In this document: positions 1-12,600 of the stretch, one piece after another | How the letters are laid out: the number at the start of each line of letters is the position of its first letter | Numbering within the stretch: position 1 is the stretch's first letter | Origin: Pampus argenteus | Lineage: Eukaryota; Chordata; Actinopteri; Scombriformes; Stromateidae | Assembly (NCBI GenBank): GCA_036937835.1 | Contig: CM072863.1 | Location: 22,535,501 to 22,599,500 of the forward strand | Direction of reading: 5' to 3' | Length of the DNA stretch: 64,000 bases | Notes under the pieces: model-generated | Told to the model about the DNA's origin: nothing | Seen by the model: the letters and a program-made list of their open reading frames with translations, nothing else | Database searches by the model: none | Program-made: the position numbers and the translations under genes

Positions 1-617
1 ATACACTCTGCTCTCTGTTACAGCAGGCTCTTTTCATAGCCTTTTAGTTTTATTGCATCTGTAAATTACCTTAAAAAGGGTATATTTTAACATACTTAGC
101 TTCATATTTAAACAGGCGGCTATGAGCGTTCTCTACTCTACTCATTTCACTCTCAGCAAGAAAGTGTATTTACCAAAACGCTGAACTATTCCTTTAACTG
201 CAAGACAAATGCAATTGAGACAGGGGGTCATTAAGTTAAATCCCGTATGTGCATTATTGTTTATGTATATATAGTCAAGTAAGATACATTTATAGGATTT
301 GCAGAGGCAGCAGCAGGGCGGAGGTGATGAGTGGGATGTTGGAAAACGTTTGCTTTTTTTTTTCTTTTTTGCCTATTGAGCACTTCTGTGTGTGTTCATT
401 GTATAAACATACACTTACCACTGACACTCTGTCTGTATGGTGAAAAACTGAGTCTAATAAAACACTGGTGATGAAAAGAAGTTGTGTAAAACACTGGAAT
501 AAATGTCTTGTGGGTATCTATCAGTACATATGGGGAACTACACAGTCTTATTGCACACACACACACACACACACACACACTCAAGCTGGCGGGGAACAAA
601 TCAAATCCTAGACTGAC
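1..617 (-). other. plxnb1 intron after exon 25 (partial)
   Basis: I see no exon here on either strand. It holds a CA run at about 555-581 and AT-rich sequence. The remaining plexin exons must lie beyond base 1. Confidence 0.7.
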
Positions 618-684
618 CCTGAGGAAAGCGTAGAGGCAGATGGACATCCAGTTGGTCAGCAGCTTCTCCACCACCGTCTCTGTT
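618..684 (-). CDS. plxnb1: plxnb1 coding exon 25: GAP domain, last exon in window
   Basis: Residues 1787-1809, RTETVVEKLLTNWMSICLYA then FLR, matching the plexin-B1 helix after the arginine finger. The acceptor is CTCTCTCTGCAG (within a CT run) and the donor AGG|GTCAGT. The next exon (expected to continue with the family's DSVGEPLY-like block) is not found in bases 1-617. Confidence 0.96.
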
Positions 685-3600
685 CTGCAGAGAGAGAGAG
701 AGACCACACAGAGTCTGAGCCACAACAAGAACATCTGTAGAGCAGATTGAATTTAACCACACTCTCTTTCTCCTTCCTCTGCTTACCGCCGCAGCATCAG
801 TTTGGGGTTCTTGGCGACGTACTGCTCCACCAGGTCGTTCAGGAGGGTTTTGAGGATGTCGGTGAAATACTCCAGTTTGCCGTGCAGTGCTACCGTCAGC
901 AGGGAGGCCACGTATGCTCGGTCCCTGGGAGAGAAGGTGCGCTGGCTCTCCAGAGTGTGAATGAACTTGAGCGAAAGAGAAGAAGCGAATTATCACTCAG
1001 CTGCTCACAATATAAAGCCTCACTGCTCAAGACACAGACTGTGACGATGTGACGGTACCTTGGTGAGGAAGAGTTTACTGTTGAGTAGGTTGGACAGCTG
1101 CACCAGGCCCTGCTCCACCGTCTGCCTGCGACACTCCTGAACGTCCAGGTCTCGCCTCAGCGGCGACTCCCGGTGGCCGGGGAAGAAAATGCGTTCGGCA
1201 TACATCCGGTAGTCGAGGAAAGGGATGCCGGAACCAACCAGGTCACTGGACATGTCCATCATCTCTGTCATCAGGTCTGGGTCAGGGTGAAGGAGGAGGG
1301 GAAAGGTCAGGTCATCTTCAGCTTCCACTGTATATTATATTCAAAATGCATGCTGGGAGGCAGGAGCTGGTAAATATTTACACTGGACAGTGATGGCAGA
1401 CTAAAATTAAACCATTACTTAGCAGCAGACGTGGGATGAGGAGGTGTGAGGTAACTCATTTCATGAGCCCACTCTAAAAACAAAGTGGGTCTGTTTGCCT
1501 CCACAAGTAAAACAAACATTCCTGTTCTCCCGTCTCCTCTCCCAACCGCCTTCCTCTCTTTCCAGCCTTCGCCCTGCTCCTGTACCTGTGAACTCCTTCT
1601 TGCAGCGGTCTCTCACGCTGGTTTCGAGGTTCTCCAGTTGGATCTGGACCTTCTTGTAGTCCCTGAGAGCCTGCTTGCTCTTCCTCCTGTCAGACACAGA
1701 CAGGGACAGGAGCAGAGGGTCACACAGGGATAGAGGAGAGAGGACAAGTAAAAGCAGTTTCACACTGGATTAGTGGAAATCCAATGAAATTGTGAAACAG
1801 TTTCCTAAGTAATTTGACCCTAAAATCCCCCACCAGTGAGGATCAGTGTTAACGGTGGGGTCAAGCTGGGTCGCAGTAGAAACATTGCCTGATTTGGTCA
1901 CACTGTGGCCCTTTTGTAAACCTTTGTGGATTTAAAATCAATGACAATGTTCTCCCCTCACAGTTTGACATCGCTGGTTGTCTAAAGGTTCTGTAACACA
2001 TGGTGTGTTAGATCAACTGACAAAACTGACCAATCTGAAAGCTGATGTCATTAACACATTCTTCCTTTTACAAATAACTTGAGCTTGAAAAAATGAATTG
2101 AATTCTTAAGCAATAAAACATAATCAATAGCAGTTCTGCTGCTACAGTCTTACTCCATCTGTTTTGACCAATAGCTTATGTTGGCTAATATTAACTGTTA
2201 CTGGAAATTCTATATTGTAGCATTTCCAGTCATCTTTCAACTGTTCTTTGAGGCCACAGTGGCCGCTGTTCTTCACATTAGCGATCACAGTCTTAGTCTT
2301 GCTAAAGGTTTTACTTCAGAAGGGCCTTTTTGTATTTTGATGCCATGATGTAAAAATGTTGATAACTAATTAGGTGTTTTGGTAATTGTAAGTGACTAAA
2401 TGAGGCCTGAAGCACTGAAAGTAGGCAACAATACTGTTTTTATGCTTGCGGTCTAACAGGCCGATAAAAAATATTCGTCTGTCATCCCTGTTTATATCCA
2501 GGGATGACAGAAGTGTGCCTAATTGTGAACAACTTGATGTATTTCACAGTACTTTTTCTAAACTCAAGTACACCTCTAACACAGACACACAGTTCACCCT
2601 CTGACCTGTAGATGAGCACGATGATGAGGACGATGAGGGCCACAATGGACGCTCCGACCCCGACTCCAACCTGAGCCTCCAGGGGGAAGGTGGACAGGCT
2701 CAGGTTGTCGTACTGAACTTTACCCAAGGAGAAGTTCAGGTTGCCCATTTGGACCTGAAACACACAAACACACACACACACACTTATCAGTTAGAGGCTT
2801 TTAACAGCAGTACATGCCCTACTTGGCTGCTTGACTTGACATAAAAGAGACATTCTTATTTTTTGTTGTTATAGTCGGGGGGCAGCCGAGCAGACTCACT
2901 GTGAATTCAGGCAGGTTGTCGGAGCCCTCACGCTTCTTGCCGTTGGGTCCCGCTGCAGGCTGCTGAGGTGGCGGCTCGCAGTACAGATGGTTTCTGGTCA
3001 GGGTCTTAACTGCACACACACCATCCCCGACCAACACGACCACCTCATCCTTAGTGATGGCCAGGTCCAGGTTTTCCCCCTGAGGACATGTGGAAACACA
3101 ACAGAATCTAATTCAATTTCCCCTTAAGTAGTTATTTCTTTGTGTGTCATGACAGAAATGACGTAATTATGGTTACCATATTTTTTGGGCCATAAAGGGC
3201 ACCGGATTATAAACCGCAGTATCAATTAACATGTCAATCGTTGTCATTGTCCACACATAAGGCGCATCTGATTATAAGACGCAATAAGCGAAAAACAAAA
3301 CGTGTGTCGGATAAGTCGAACTTTATTCAACTAATTTACATTAACTCTCAGTTGTAGGTTAACACAAAGATACAAGTTTAAGTGGGCGATTTCCACATCA
3401 AACATGTCCGGATCCCTCTCAACATTGTTCAGTTTTAACACAAAAATACAAAACCGTTGATCAGAGTTTAACAGTTGGGTGATTTTAGGATCCAGCAGCC
3501 CGGATCCCTCTCAACATTGTTCAGTTTTAACACAAAAATACGAAACCATCGTTCAGAGTTTAACAGTTGGGTGATTTTTTTTCTCTCATCATTATCCGAG

Positions 3601-6600
3601 TCAGTCTCGTTGCTGTCACCGGGCTGTTCAGTGATGATTCCGGCCTCTGTGAGGCTCCTGACTCGAGGAGTAATACGTTATCAGCCGTAATGTGAACATA
3701 AAAACGGTTCGAGGTTAGTAAACACAACCAAAGGTCATACATAAGACGCAATGTTGATTTTTGAGAAATGTTTTAAACGGTAAAATTAAAAGTAGACAGT
3801 ATAACATAACCAGTGTGAGTTTCACTACATGCTCAATATGAAACAGTAGTTCAGTAGGTCATAATAAATACGCATCTGTCTAAGGGTTTTACACACTTTA
3901 TTTTTTCACTTAAGTTTTTCAGTCAGTCTGATATCTCTCAACACTTCGGTCCATAGTGAAATATTCTGACACCTATTAACTGGCTGGTCATGAAATTTTG
4001 CACCGACATTCATAATCATCAACTGATGAGGTCAGAATTTCCCCTTGTCCGACACGTCACTTCATGACTAAATATTTCTAAAATGAATTCTCTTTAGCCT
4101 CTTTCAACCTTGCTTCTATTAGCATGATAACATGCAAAAATGCTTAAAGTCACATGGAAAGCAGCATGTTGCCATGGTCACAGTGAAGGAGTTTAACACT
4201 ACACACAGAGCAGATATTAAGACAACAACCTGGCAGCAAGTTGTTTGACAGAGTGTACTGATAGATTTGTATGAATAAAACTCATGTGTGTAGCGTCCTT
4301 ATAAAGCAGCATATGATGCAGACACTACAAGTCATTTTTTAGGCTATTATTATTTAGGCTATATTATCAGTACCACTATATGTTTAGGGACAGATTATAA
4401 GAAAAACTTTTTACATGATGAACTTTTTACAAACTGCCTGGACACTGCTGCTCCAAACCAGCCATTTTTAAAAAATGTCAACACCAAACAAAGCTGTTTT
4501 TTGGTTTTGATTCTGTTGCTACAAATAGCCTGACATGTATGAAAAGATGCGCCTGGTTATGTGTTTAGTTAACATTACTACTGATTCCAGAAGTGCCTGA
4601 CCTCTAGCTGGATGAAGCTGCCGGGGTTGTAGCGGTAGGCCTTCACAGGGTCCTGCTGGTTCAGGGGGCGTAGGACGGGGTTGGGCTCGTAGCTGAAGGC
4701 CTGTGGGTTCAGGCTGCTAAAGTCAAAGCGCAGGTTGTCCAGCAGAAACTCCACAGTGACCTTTGAGTCCCACACAGAGGAGTCCACCGTAGGAGAGCGG
4801 CACAGGATCAAGGAGGAGTTGTTCACCTCACAACGCTCCATGAACTGATGAAGCAGGTAGAGCACAGTAAGTTTGGTAAAGGGAGTGAAAGCCGATGTGT
4901 TACTACTGTTCAAACACACACACCTGTTTTTCAGAGCAGAGTGGGTCTCCAGGACACACAGGGTCAGGAACCATCCTTGGTGGCCGTCCTAGTGTCTTCT
5001 CCCCCCTGTCCTCCCTCTGCTCTCCACTCCTCCTCTTCCTCCTCCGCTTCTTCTTGTTCCGGCTGATGGTCTCGTAGGGAGAGACGGTCACCACCATCCG
5101 GGGCTCCTGCACCACGTCCAGGTTGTGGCCCGATACATAGATCAGTCGACCACCACTAAACAGAGAAAATCTCAAAATTAAATTCACAACACCTAACAGT
5201 TTCCCAAGTGTGGAAGAAGAGGTAAGGGTTGAGCGATGTAGGTCGGATTCCCACACTTACTCCAGGAAGCTCTTCGCTGGCATGGCTTGGGTGATGTTGG
5301 GGTTGTGGGTGTAGCGGTAAGATGAAGTGTGGAGGTGGCGCTGGCTGCTGCCGTAATGCAGGGTGACACGGTGATCTCCCGTCTTATTACTGCTGCCTGT
5401 CACACACTGAACACTGGAGCTTTGCACCTCCGACACACTGAGGATGAAGAGTAGGCACACAGGACAGACGAATAAATATGAAAGCGTCTTTTCTCTCTCC
5501 CTCCTCTAAACGAGGTCAGACTGGCCATCATTCAACAAATTAAACATACACCTCCTCATGTGTGTGTGTGTGTGTGTGTGCGTGCGTGTGTCTCACATGT
5601 TACAGGGCACCCCTCCCACAGTGATGGTCAGGTCAGAGGGACGACCCGTCAGCAGGTTTTGGCCCGTGATGGTCAGTGATGTTCCTCCAGCTTTGGGCCC
5701 CCTTTCAGGTGACACCCCCATTACAAATGGGTCCTGAGAGGGTGGAGAGGATGGAGGAAGAAGGAGGTTAGAACTCCATCAAACTCAAACTGCTTGTCGG
5801 TACAGTCTCAGTACCGTTGAAGTTACTGTAAATAAGTCTGTACATGGATATACTGTGTGTCTCAGTGGCTAAAATGTAACAACCTGTGAGTGAAGTCAAA
5901 CAGGCTTTGCAACAATTTGCTACTGATATCAAGTTCCATGCAGAGAAAAAAAATATGTGAGTAATCAAGCAGGCAATCAATATAAAATCAATTAAAACTA
6001 ATTATCGTAATCAATTCAACGTTATTTATCAAGAAAAGCAGCTTCTCTCTTTTCTGTTTTATATCATTATAAACTACACACTGTATCGTTGGGACCATAC
6101 AAGACAATTAAAGGAAACTATGATGGGAATTCTTTATTATTTTAAAGACTATAATAAAGAAATAAAAACAATAAAAAGATAATCATTAGTTGCATCCCTA
6201 TTTCCATGTTGTTGAATGCTGTGTTAATGTCACAAATCTCAAGTTAAGTTTTGATGCGTTTTACTGGATGTTTTACAGATATTTTGATGCTTTTTGTTTT
6301 CATTGTTTCTTCTTGCAGATTTACACACAGGGGTTTAATATAATCTACTGTAATCTAATCTAGTGGATTACCTGGTAGCTGAATGTCTGGCTGGACACGC
6401 CAAACTCTCCTCCGCTCACTTTAACGGACACATGGCCCACCTTCACTCTTCCACTGGCTTTGGTCCTGCACACAATCCTGGAAGACATTCATCACACTTA
6501 CCGTGGTTGCTCTTTATAAAACAGTGAGACAAACATGTACCCTGGAACTCACACCACTGGTTGGGATGAGTTGCTAAATCTACGTTGATTTAAATTTCAA

Positions 6601-9600
6601 GGATAATGGAAAAAGAAAAAAGGCCTGTTGTGTACCTGGAGGAGACCTCGTAGTGGCTGGGGATGACGGTGCAGGGCACTTCAGCCACAGACACAGAGTG
6701 GAGGATGTCTTCAGCCTTCTGGCCCAGGTTGGAGCCCGAGATGGTCACTGTGGTTCCGCCTTCCAACAGCCCGGAGAGCGGCTCAATCTGAGAGAAGTTA
6801 TGGAATGAGTCTTAATAACAGAAATTGAATCTTTCACACTCAGAAAGGTCAGTACTCACAGAGTGGATGACTGGGGCGGGGCATGTCTGCTGTACTGGTT
6901 CACTGCAGGAGTCTGAATACAGACATCTGGCCTGAGCACCACCACACCACACACAACCGTACTTATGGTCGGCTGTATGGCAGCGGCTACAGTCGGAGCG
7001 GTCCACCGAGCAGTTGTACAGAGTCACTGAGGGCAGGACAGACACACAGGAGCATCAGCAGGTGTTTTGCTATCCAGTGTTGACATGTCAATGTGCTGCC
7101 GTTTATGTGCATATCATTCAATAAATAAAGCAATTCCTTGAAAAGGAGAAGAATCAGAGTTCACAGAGTACAAGTGAAAAAAACAGAGCTCTGCTTTGAC
7201 CTCACCATATAGATCAGGAGAGCTGTCCACGTGGAAGGTGTCCCTCCTCTTCACATACACCATGGCGTTATATTCCTCCACTGGAGCAGAGTATGTGTAC
7301 TGGACAAACAACATGGTTTCATTTAGGATTTACAATTTAATAACTGAGAAGTTTAAAGTGTGTCAATTTTCTTCTTTAAAATTGGGCATTTTCTGTTTTC
7401 CCAGTTGTGTAGCTTTAACAGGATTGCCCAAGTGCCCAGAATGTAGGTTAGTATCTACATTCTGTACATCGACCACATGGTTAAATTCTGTTCATTCCTG
7501 TCTGAAAAAAATCCAGTGACTGGTACATGAGGTAATGAGTGACTACACACTATCAGACCTGATGGAGCTGGCAGGTGATGTCAAAGTTGGATGGATTCAT
7601 GTCATCCATCTCCACGTAGGCGTCCACAACCACTGTCTGCCCCTCAATGACCAACACACACTCATAGTCCAGCTCTGTGTCCTGCACACACACACACACA
7701 CATACACAGAAGGCTTGTGTTGGTGAACGAATCGCCAGCCAGGGACACTAAATTATACTCATGTGTTGAGTCTAAGAGTGTGTGTGTTTGCGTGTGTTGT
7801 ACCTGGTACAGGTGCAGGTTGCGGGCCAGTAATGTGATCTTCCTCTCCACTCTGACAGGTAGCAGAGATGAACCCTGGACCTTCTCCACACAGGGACAAG
7901 CTGAGGATCCCCAGCTCACATAGGAGCCCTCGTCTCCCTGTTGCCCAACACACACACAAACAAACACATTAACAGTATTAACATTAAAGTTCTCTCTTTC
8001 TCTTTAATTTCTACATTCACATGGTTATGATCCAGTGGAATGGCCCATCACACTAACCATTTAGAGTTTTACATTAATACCACGTTGTGTATATTTTAAA
8101 GGGTTTATATTATATTTTGGGGCCATCGTTTTGTTATATTATTTATGACTGTACAGCACCTTGTTACAATTATCATAAAGTGTGCTGACTGATGAATGGA
8201 CCTGCCTAAACAATATATTGTCATTAGATTTTAATACTAAGCTTTTACACTCTAAAATATATAGTAGTATTGGCTATAAATCCTGTATCAGTAAACAGAG
8301 TTATTACTTCTTTTGAAGACTGGGCAGGTTTACTTCCATAACTGACTGCATTAAACAACCCTGAAAGCTCCTCAACAACAAGCGGCTGCATTATTATATG
8401 TGATTCTATTTATGTAGAAACAAGATAAGTTTGTGATTATGTTTGGTACAATCATACAAATACGGGCCTGTAGTTCAATTCACAGAAAATAATTGCAACA
8501 TAAATAACAATAACAATATTAGTCTGAAAAATCTAGATATTTTTGTCACCTAACTATCCTGACAGGAATATGACCCACAGTGAGAAATAACCACCGTCTC
8601 GCTTTCATTCACACAAACACACACAATATTCTCAAAGAAAAACACTAACTCTGAGCTGTAGAGTAAATATGAAGATCAGCAAACATGGAAACATTAACAC
8701 ACAAAAACAGACACTGCAGCTCACACTGAAGCAGCCATTTTTTTTGTTTTAGTCCTTGAAGCAAAAGCAAAAAAAACAAAAAGAACACAGGTGTCAGACG
8801 GTAAAGGAAGTGCAGGGAAACAGGGAAGATGTAGAAGATGGTTTGAGCTTTGTTCCTTTAGTAGTTTAGAGTCCAGTCAGGAGCTGGGAATGCTGGGAGG
8901 CTGCTTTGAGAAGAAGAGGAAGTAGAAGAAGAAGGAGGACAGTGGTGGCGGAACTCACCGGGAGGAAGGCGTCAGACGGATCATACTGGTAGTCCAGCTC
9001 TGAGTCAGCGTCCAGGAGGTGGGGGTAGGGAGGGGGGCCGTGGTCGACCTCACCATCACCTGACAGCACGGTGGCAGCTGAGAAAGTGGCCGTGTCGTTT
9101 TCTGTGTGGATGGCGCTCTCGGCGTGGTCGTCCACCTCCTCCTTCGGCCAGAGTAGGACCTCAGGGTCTGGGCCCTGGCTCCCTGCCTCGGTGTGGGAGT
9201 CTTCTGGAGGTAGTGAGGTGGGTGTCGGGGGCAGGTCCAGGGAGAAGGAGGGCTCAGAGTCAGCTGGTTCACCCACGGGGAAGGGTGTGGGCAGAGGAAA
9301 GCCAGACGAGGTGGGTGTGGGAGGCTCCGCCAGGCTCAGAGTTCCCTCAGCTTCCTCCATCACCGCCTCCGGGTCAGAGGGCGGGATCACCAGAGGCATC
9401 ACAGGCTCCAGATCCCCACTCAGACCATCAGCCGTGGTGACGGGCACCAGCTCTGCAGCCACAACCACGACACTGGGAGTAACCGTGGGGCCTTCGGTGT
9501 CACTTCGGGGGACGACGAGTAGCTCTCCGGTGGTGACATCGGAGGGTGGAGATGTAGTGGGTGTGGTGGGCACAATGGTGCTGGCAGGCTGAGGGGGGAG

Positions 9601-12600
9601 GGTGGTGGGCGGGGTGGTCGGCTCAGGGCTGTTGGTAGTTGTGGGTGGACTAGTGGGTGCAGAAGGGGTGGTTGGCTCCTGAGTGGTTGCTACAGTGACG
9701 GGAGCTATGGTTGTTGTTGTCGGGGCGGTAGTTGTCGTCGTGGGAGTTGTTGTGGGGGTTGTCGGGGCAACAGTTGTGGTAGAGGGCGCAGTGATGACTT
9801 TAATAGTTTTGGTTGTGGGAGGAGCTGAGGTGGGGAGTTTGAACTGAGGGGAGGAGGAGGAGGAGGGGAGGAGAGGGTGAGACAGATAAAAAATAAAAAA
9901 CTAATGGGCAAAAGAAAAATGGAAATGACCAGAATATCAAAATGAACTTAAATGTAATATTAAAAACATAACTGCTGTTATTGTGTTACTGTTGCTTATG
10001 ACACAAGCACAGCAATGAGTGTTTGTAACACAACGTTATGTACGCTTGTTCTGACGAAACAAAATCAAATAAAACATGTACGGGCATTCATGAAAATATT
10101 TATCAATACATTTGAGCGTTCATCTTTACTTACCAGATTCTTAGGAATCACTATTCCATGCAAGCTCACATTTTAAGGTTCAGATGTCAGAATTACAACT
10201 TTCTACACATTTAAGTGCTTTTACTCTAAAGTAATATCAAAACTGAACCAGGAAGTGAAGGTTTTTCTGTTTGCTAACATCTTAGCAACTTAAAGGAACC
10301 GTGTGAAGTTTTCGGCCACTAGTAGTGCTGTAGAACAATGTTTTTATATACAGCCAATATACCTCTTTGGCTCAATGTGGAAAAGTGGCGACTGTGTGAA
10401 ACTCAAGGATGCAACTTTAGGTATTTCACACCTTTGTCTCTGCTGTTTGGTGTTATGCTGTCACTTACATGTTGGTTGTAGATGATCACCCCCTCCTCAC
10501 AAGTGGGCTTGTGGGTACACAAGTGCTGGTGAACACACCAGTTACAGCCCCATCGGCTCAAAACACAACCACGGCAACTGCAGGCAGATAGAACAGAATG
10601 TACACATTAGAGACAATAAACAATGGCCACTGTGGAAAAACTCGGAGCAGGCAGGAGGGAAACAGTGAGTCAGGGTTCAGAGCTGAGAGAGGAAAGTGGA
10701 GAGAGCTCTGATAGTAGTAGTATGGGCTTTTTATCTAGAAGAGGGAGACGGTAAGAGAGAGGCTGGTGTGGAGAAAGAGAGATAGTTACTATGCCTTGTA
10801 GCACACAGAGTAATCCAATTGCTACCAATCTGCCCCAAGTGGTAAGAAAGGTCAGTGGTGTAATTGAATTGAGCCACAGTTTCTTATCAGTGGTGGAAAG
10901 AGGAGAGGAAGGCCACAGACAGAGAGGGAGGCTGATAGAACCAACATGCGCACAGTAAATCATCCAATTTGATCGGGACTCGGTATTATTTTTTCAAGTT
11001 CAAAAGAAATCTGCAGCATAACCCACAGATGTTTTATCTTCACTTTGTGAATCATACCATGACTTTTCCTCATCACAAATTTACATCACTGTAAACTGCC
11101 TTCTGGCAGCAGCACACAGAACTACTCCTTAGTGGAATGGGAGCATAATATCCTGTTAAAATTCTGTTGAATCTGATTTCGTGCACAGGCTGGTGTTGTT
11201 TTATACTAAAGGTTTTAGCCAGCTAGGTGACTAGTTGAAAAGGCTGGTGCTCAATGTGTTTGGCTAACTGTTTCCACACTCAGATACATGCACACAAACC
11301 CTGGACCAATCACTGTTCGGGGCATACAAGGACACGTTCCATCTTATATGATAAGTGGTGAAAAAAGCTAATGTGAAAATGAAAATAGTAGAAAGAAAAA
11401 ATAATTAAATGTGTGGCAAGAAAGGAAGAAAGAACAAAAATAAAATGAGGTAGTTAAAGAGTAAATCGAGGAAGTTACAGGACCAGCATAAAGGCATTTT
11501 TAAACTCCATCTGAATTGAATTTTTACTACATCTTTCTCCATACTCTGGTAAAACTGTAAAAACCCCTAATATGATTAGATATTTAAACAGACTTACAGT
11601 CAGAAAGAAAGGTGCTGGAGGTGATGGTAATGCCATGATGGATGTACAGTTAGAAAGAATCATTGTCAGCCAACTAAAGTATGAATGGATCATGGATCTT
11701 TGGCTTCAGTGGCATCAGCAACACTTTAGGTTTAGTGATAAAATGATTGTTTTTAGATTTCAAACTTAAAAGCACATTTAAAGTCTCTTGGTTTAAATGT
11801 CAAAGCAGGAGTGCCAAATATTTTATATTTGGGACATTTTTAGCAACATTACAATTATTTTTAAAACAAAAGACACCTATCAAATTATGAATATCTTCCG
11901 TTACTCATGACGAGTGATGATGGAGGTCTTTTCAGTCAGTATGATTAGGGCACAGGTTACAGTTAAAGCCAGGAGCACAGTTGAGTCATGTGATGAGCAT
12001 ATGTGTAAAGATGGAAAGACTACTGAGAGAGAGTGAAGGGCAGGAGTCAGATACGTTGTTGATATATGGACATGACAAAACGTCAGCCGGAGTATAGGAG
12101 AGTATTTAAAGTATAGGTTCACATATTTGAAGAGAACAATCAAAGCAAGAGATCAAGAAGAAAAGGGAACATGTCACCTGGATAAGACAGACAGTTGTAG
12201 GGTGAGGGTCAAAGTCTTGGACAGAGAACAAGACTTGATTATAATATCTGCATTTATAAGTGACTCAAGCAGAGCCGAGATGATAAATCATCAGTGATAA
12301 CTCACGGCATGCTGCCAGACAGCTGCTTAACAGCCGTGCAGTCGTAGAAGGTGAAGTCCCTCTCTGTGACGGTGACGTCGCCGAAGCGGAGAGACAAGGT
12401 GACTGTGACAAAGTCTGAGGAGAACAAAACAAAAGACAGTGTGAGGAAGAGCTGAGAACAACACTCGGCACACAGCACAGCGAGCACCACTCTGAAAATA
12501 TTTGGCGAGGCTTACGGTCTCTGATTCAGAAAGTGTGGGATGAAAAACAGTGAGAGAACGTGGGAGACGGTTCGGTCCAGACAGCCAAAACACAGAGGAT

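Larger units (their letters stand above)
3080..4601 (-). other. plxnb1 intron between exons 19 and 20
   Basis: 1522 bp. Its first part (about 3170-3790 by window position) is a repeat-like element listed separately. The rest, 3790-4600, is AT-rich and unremarkable. Confidence 0.7.

Noticed and set aside
9071..9592. 173-codon plus-strand open frame
   Set aside because: It is the antisense shadow of the GC-rich, low-complexity mucin exon; it resembles no known protein.
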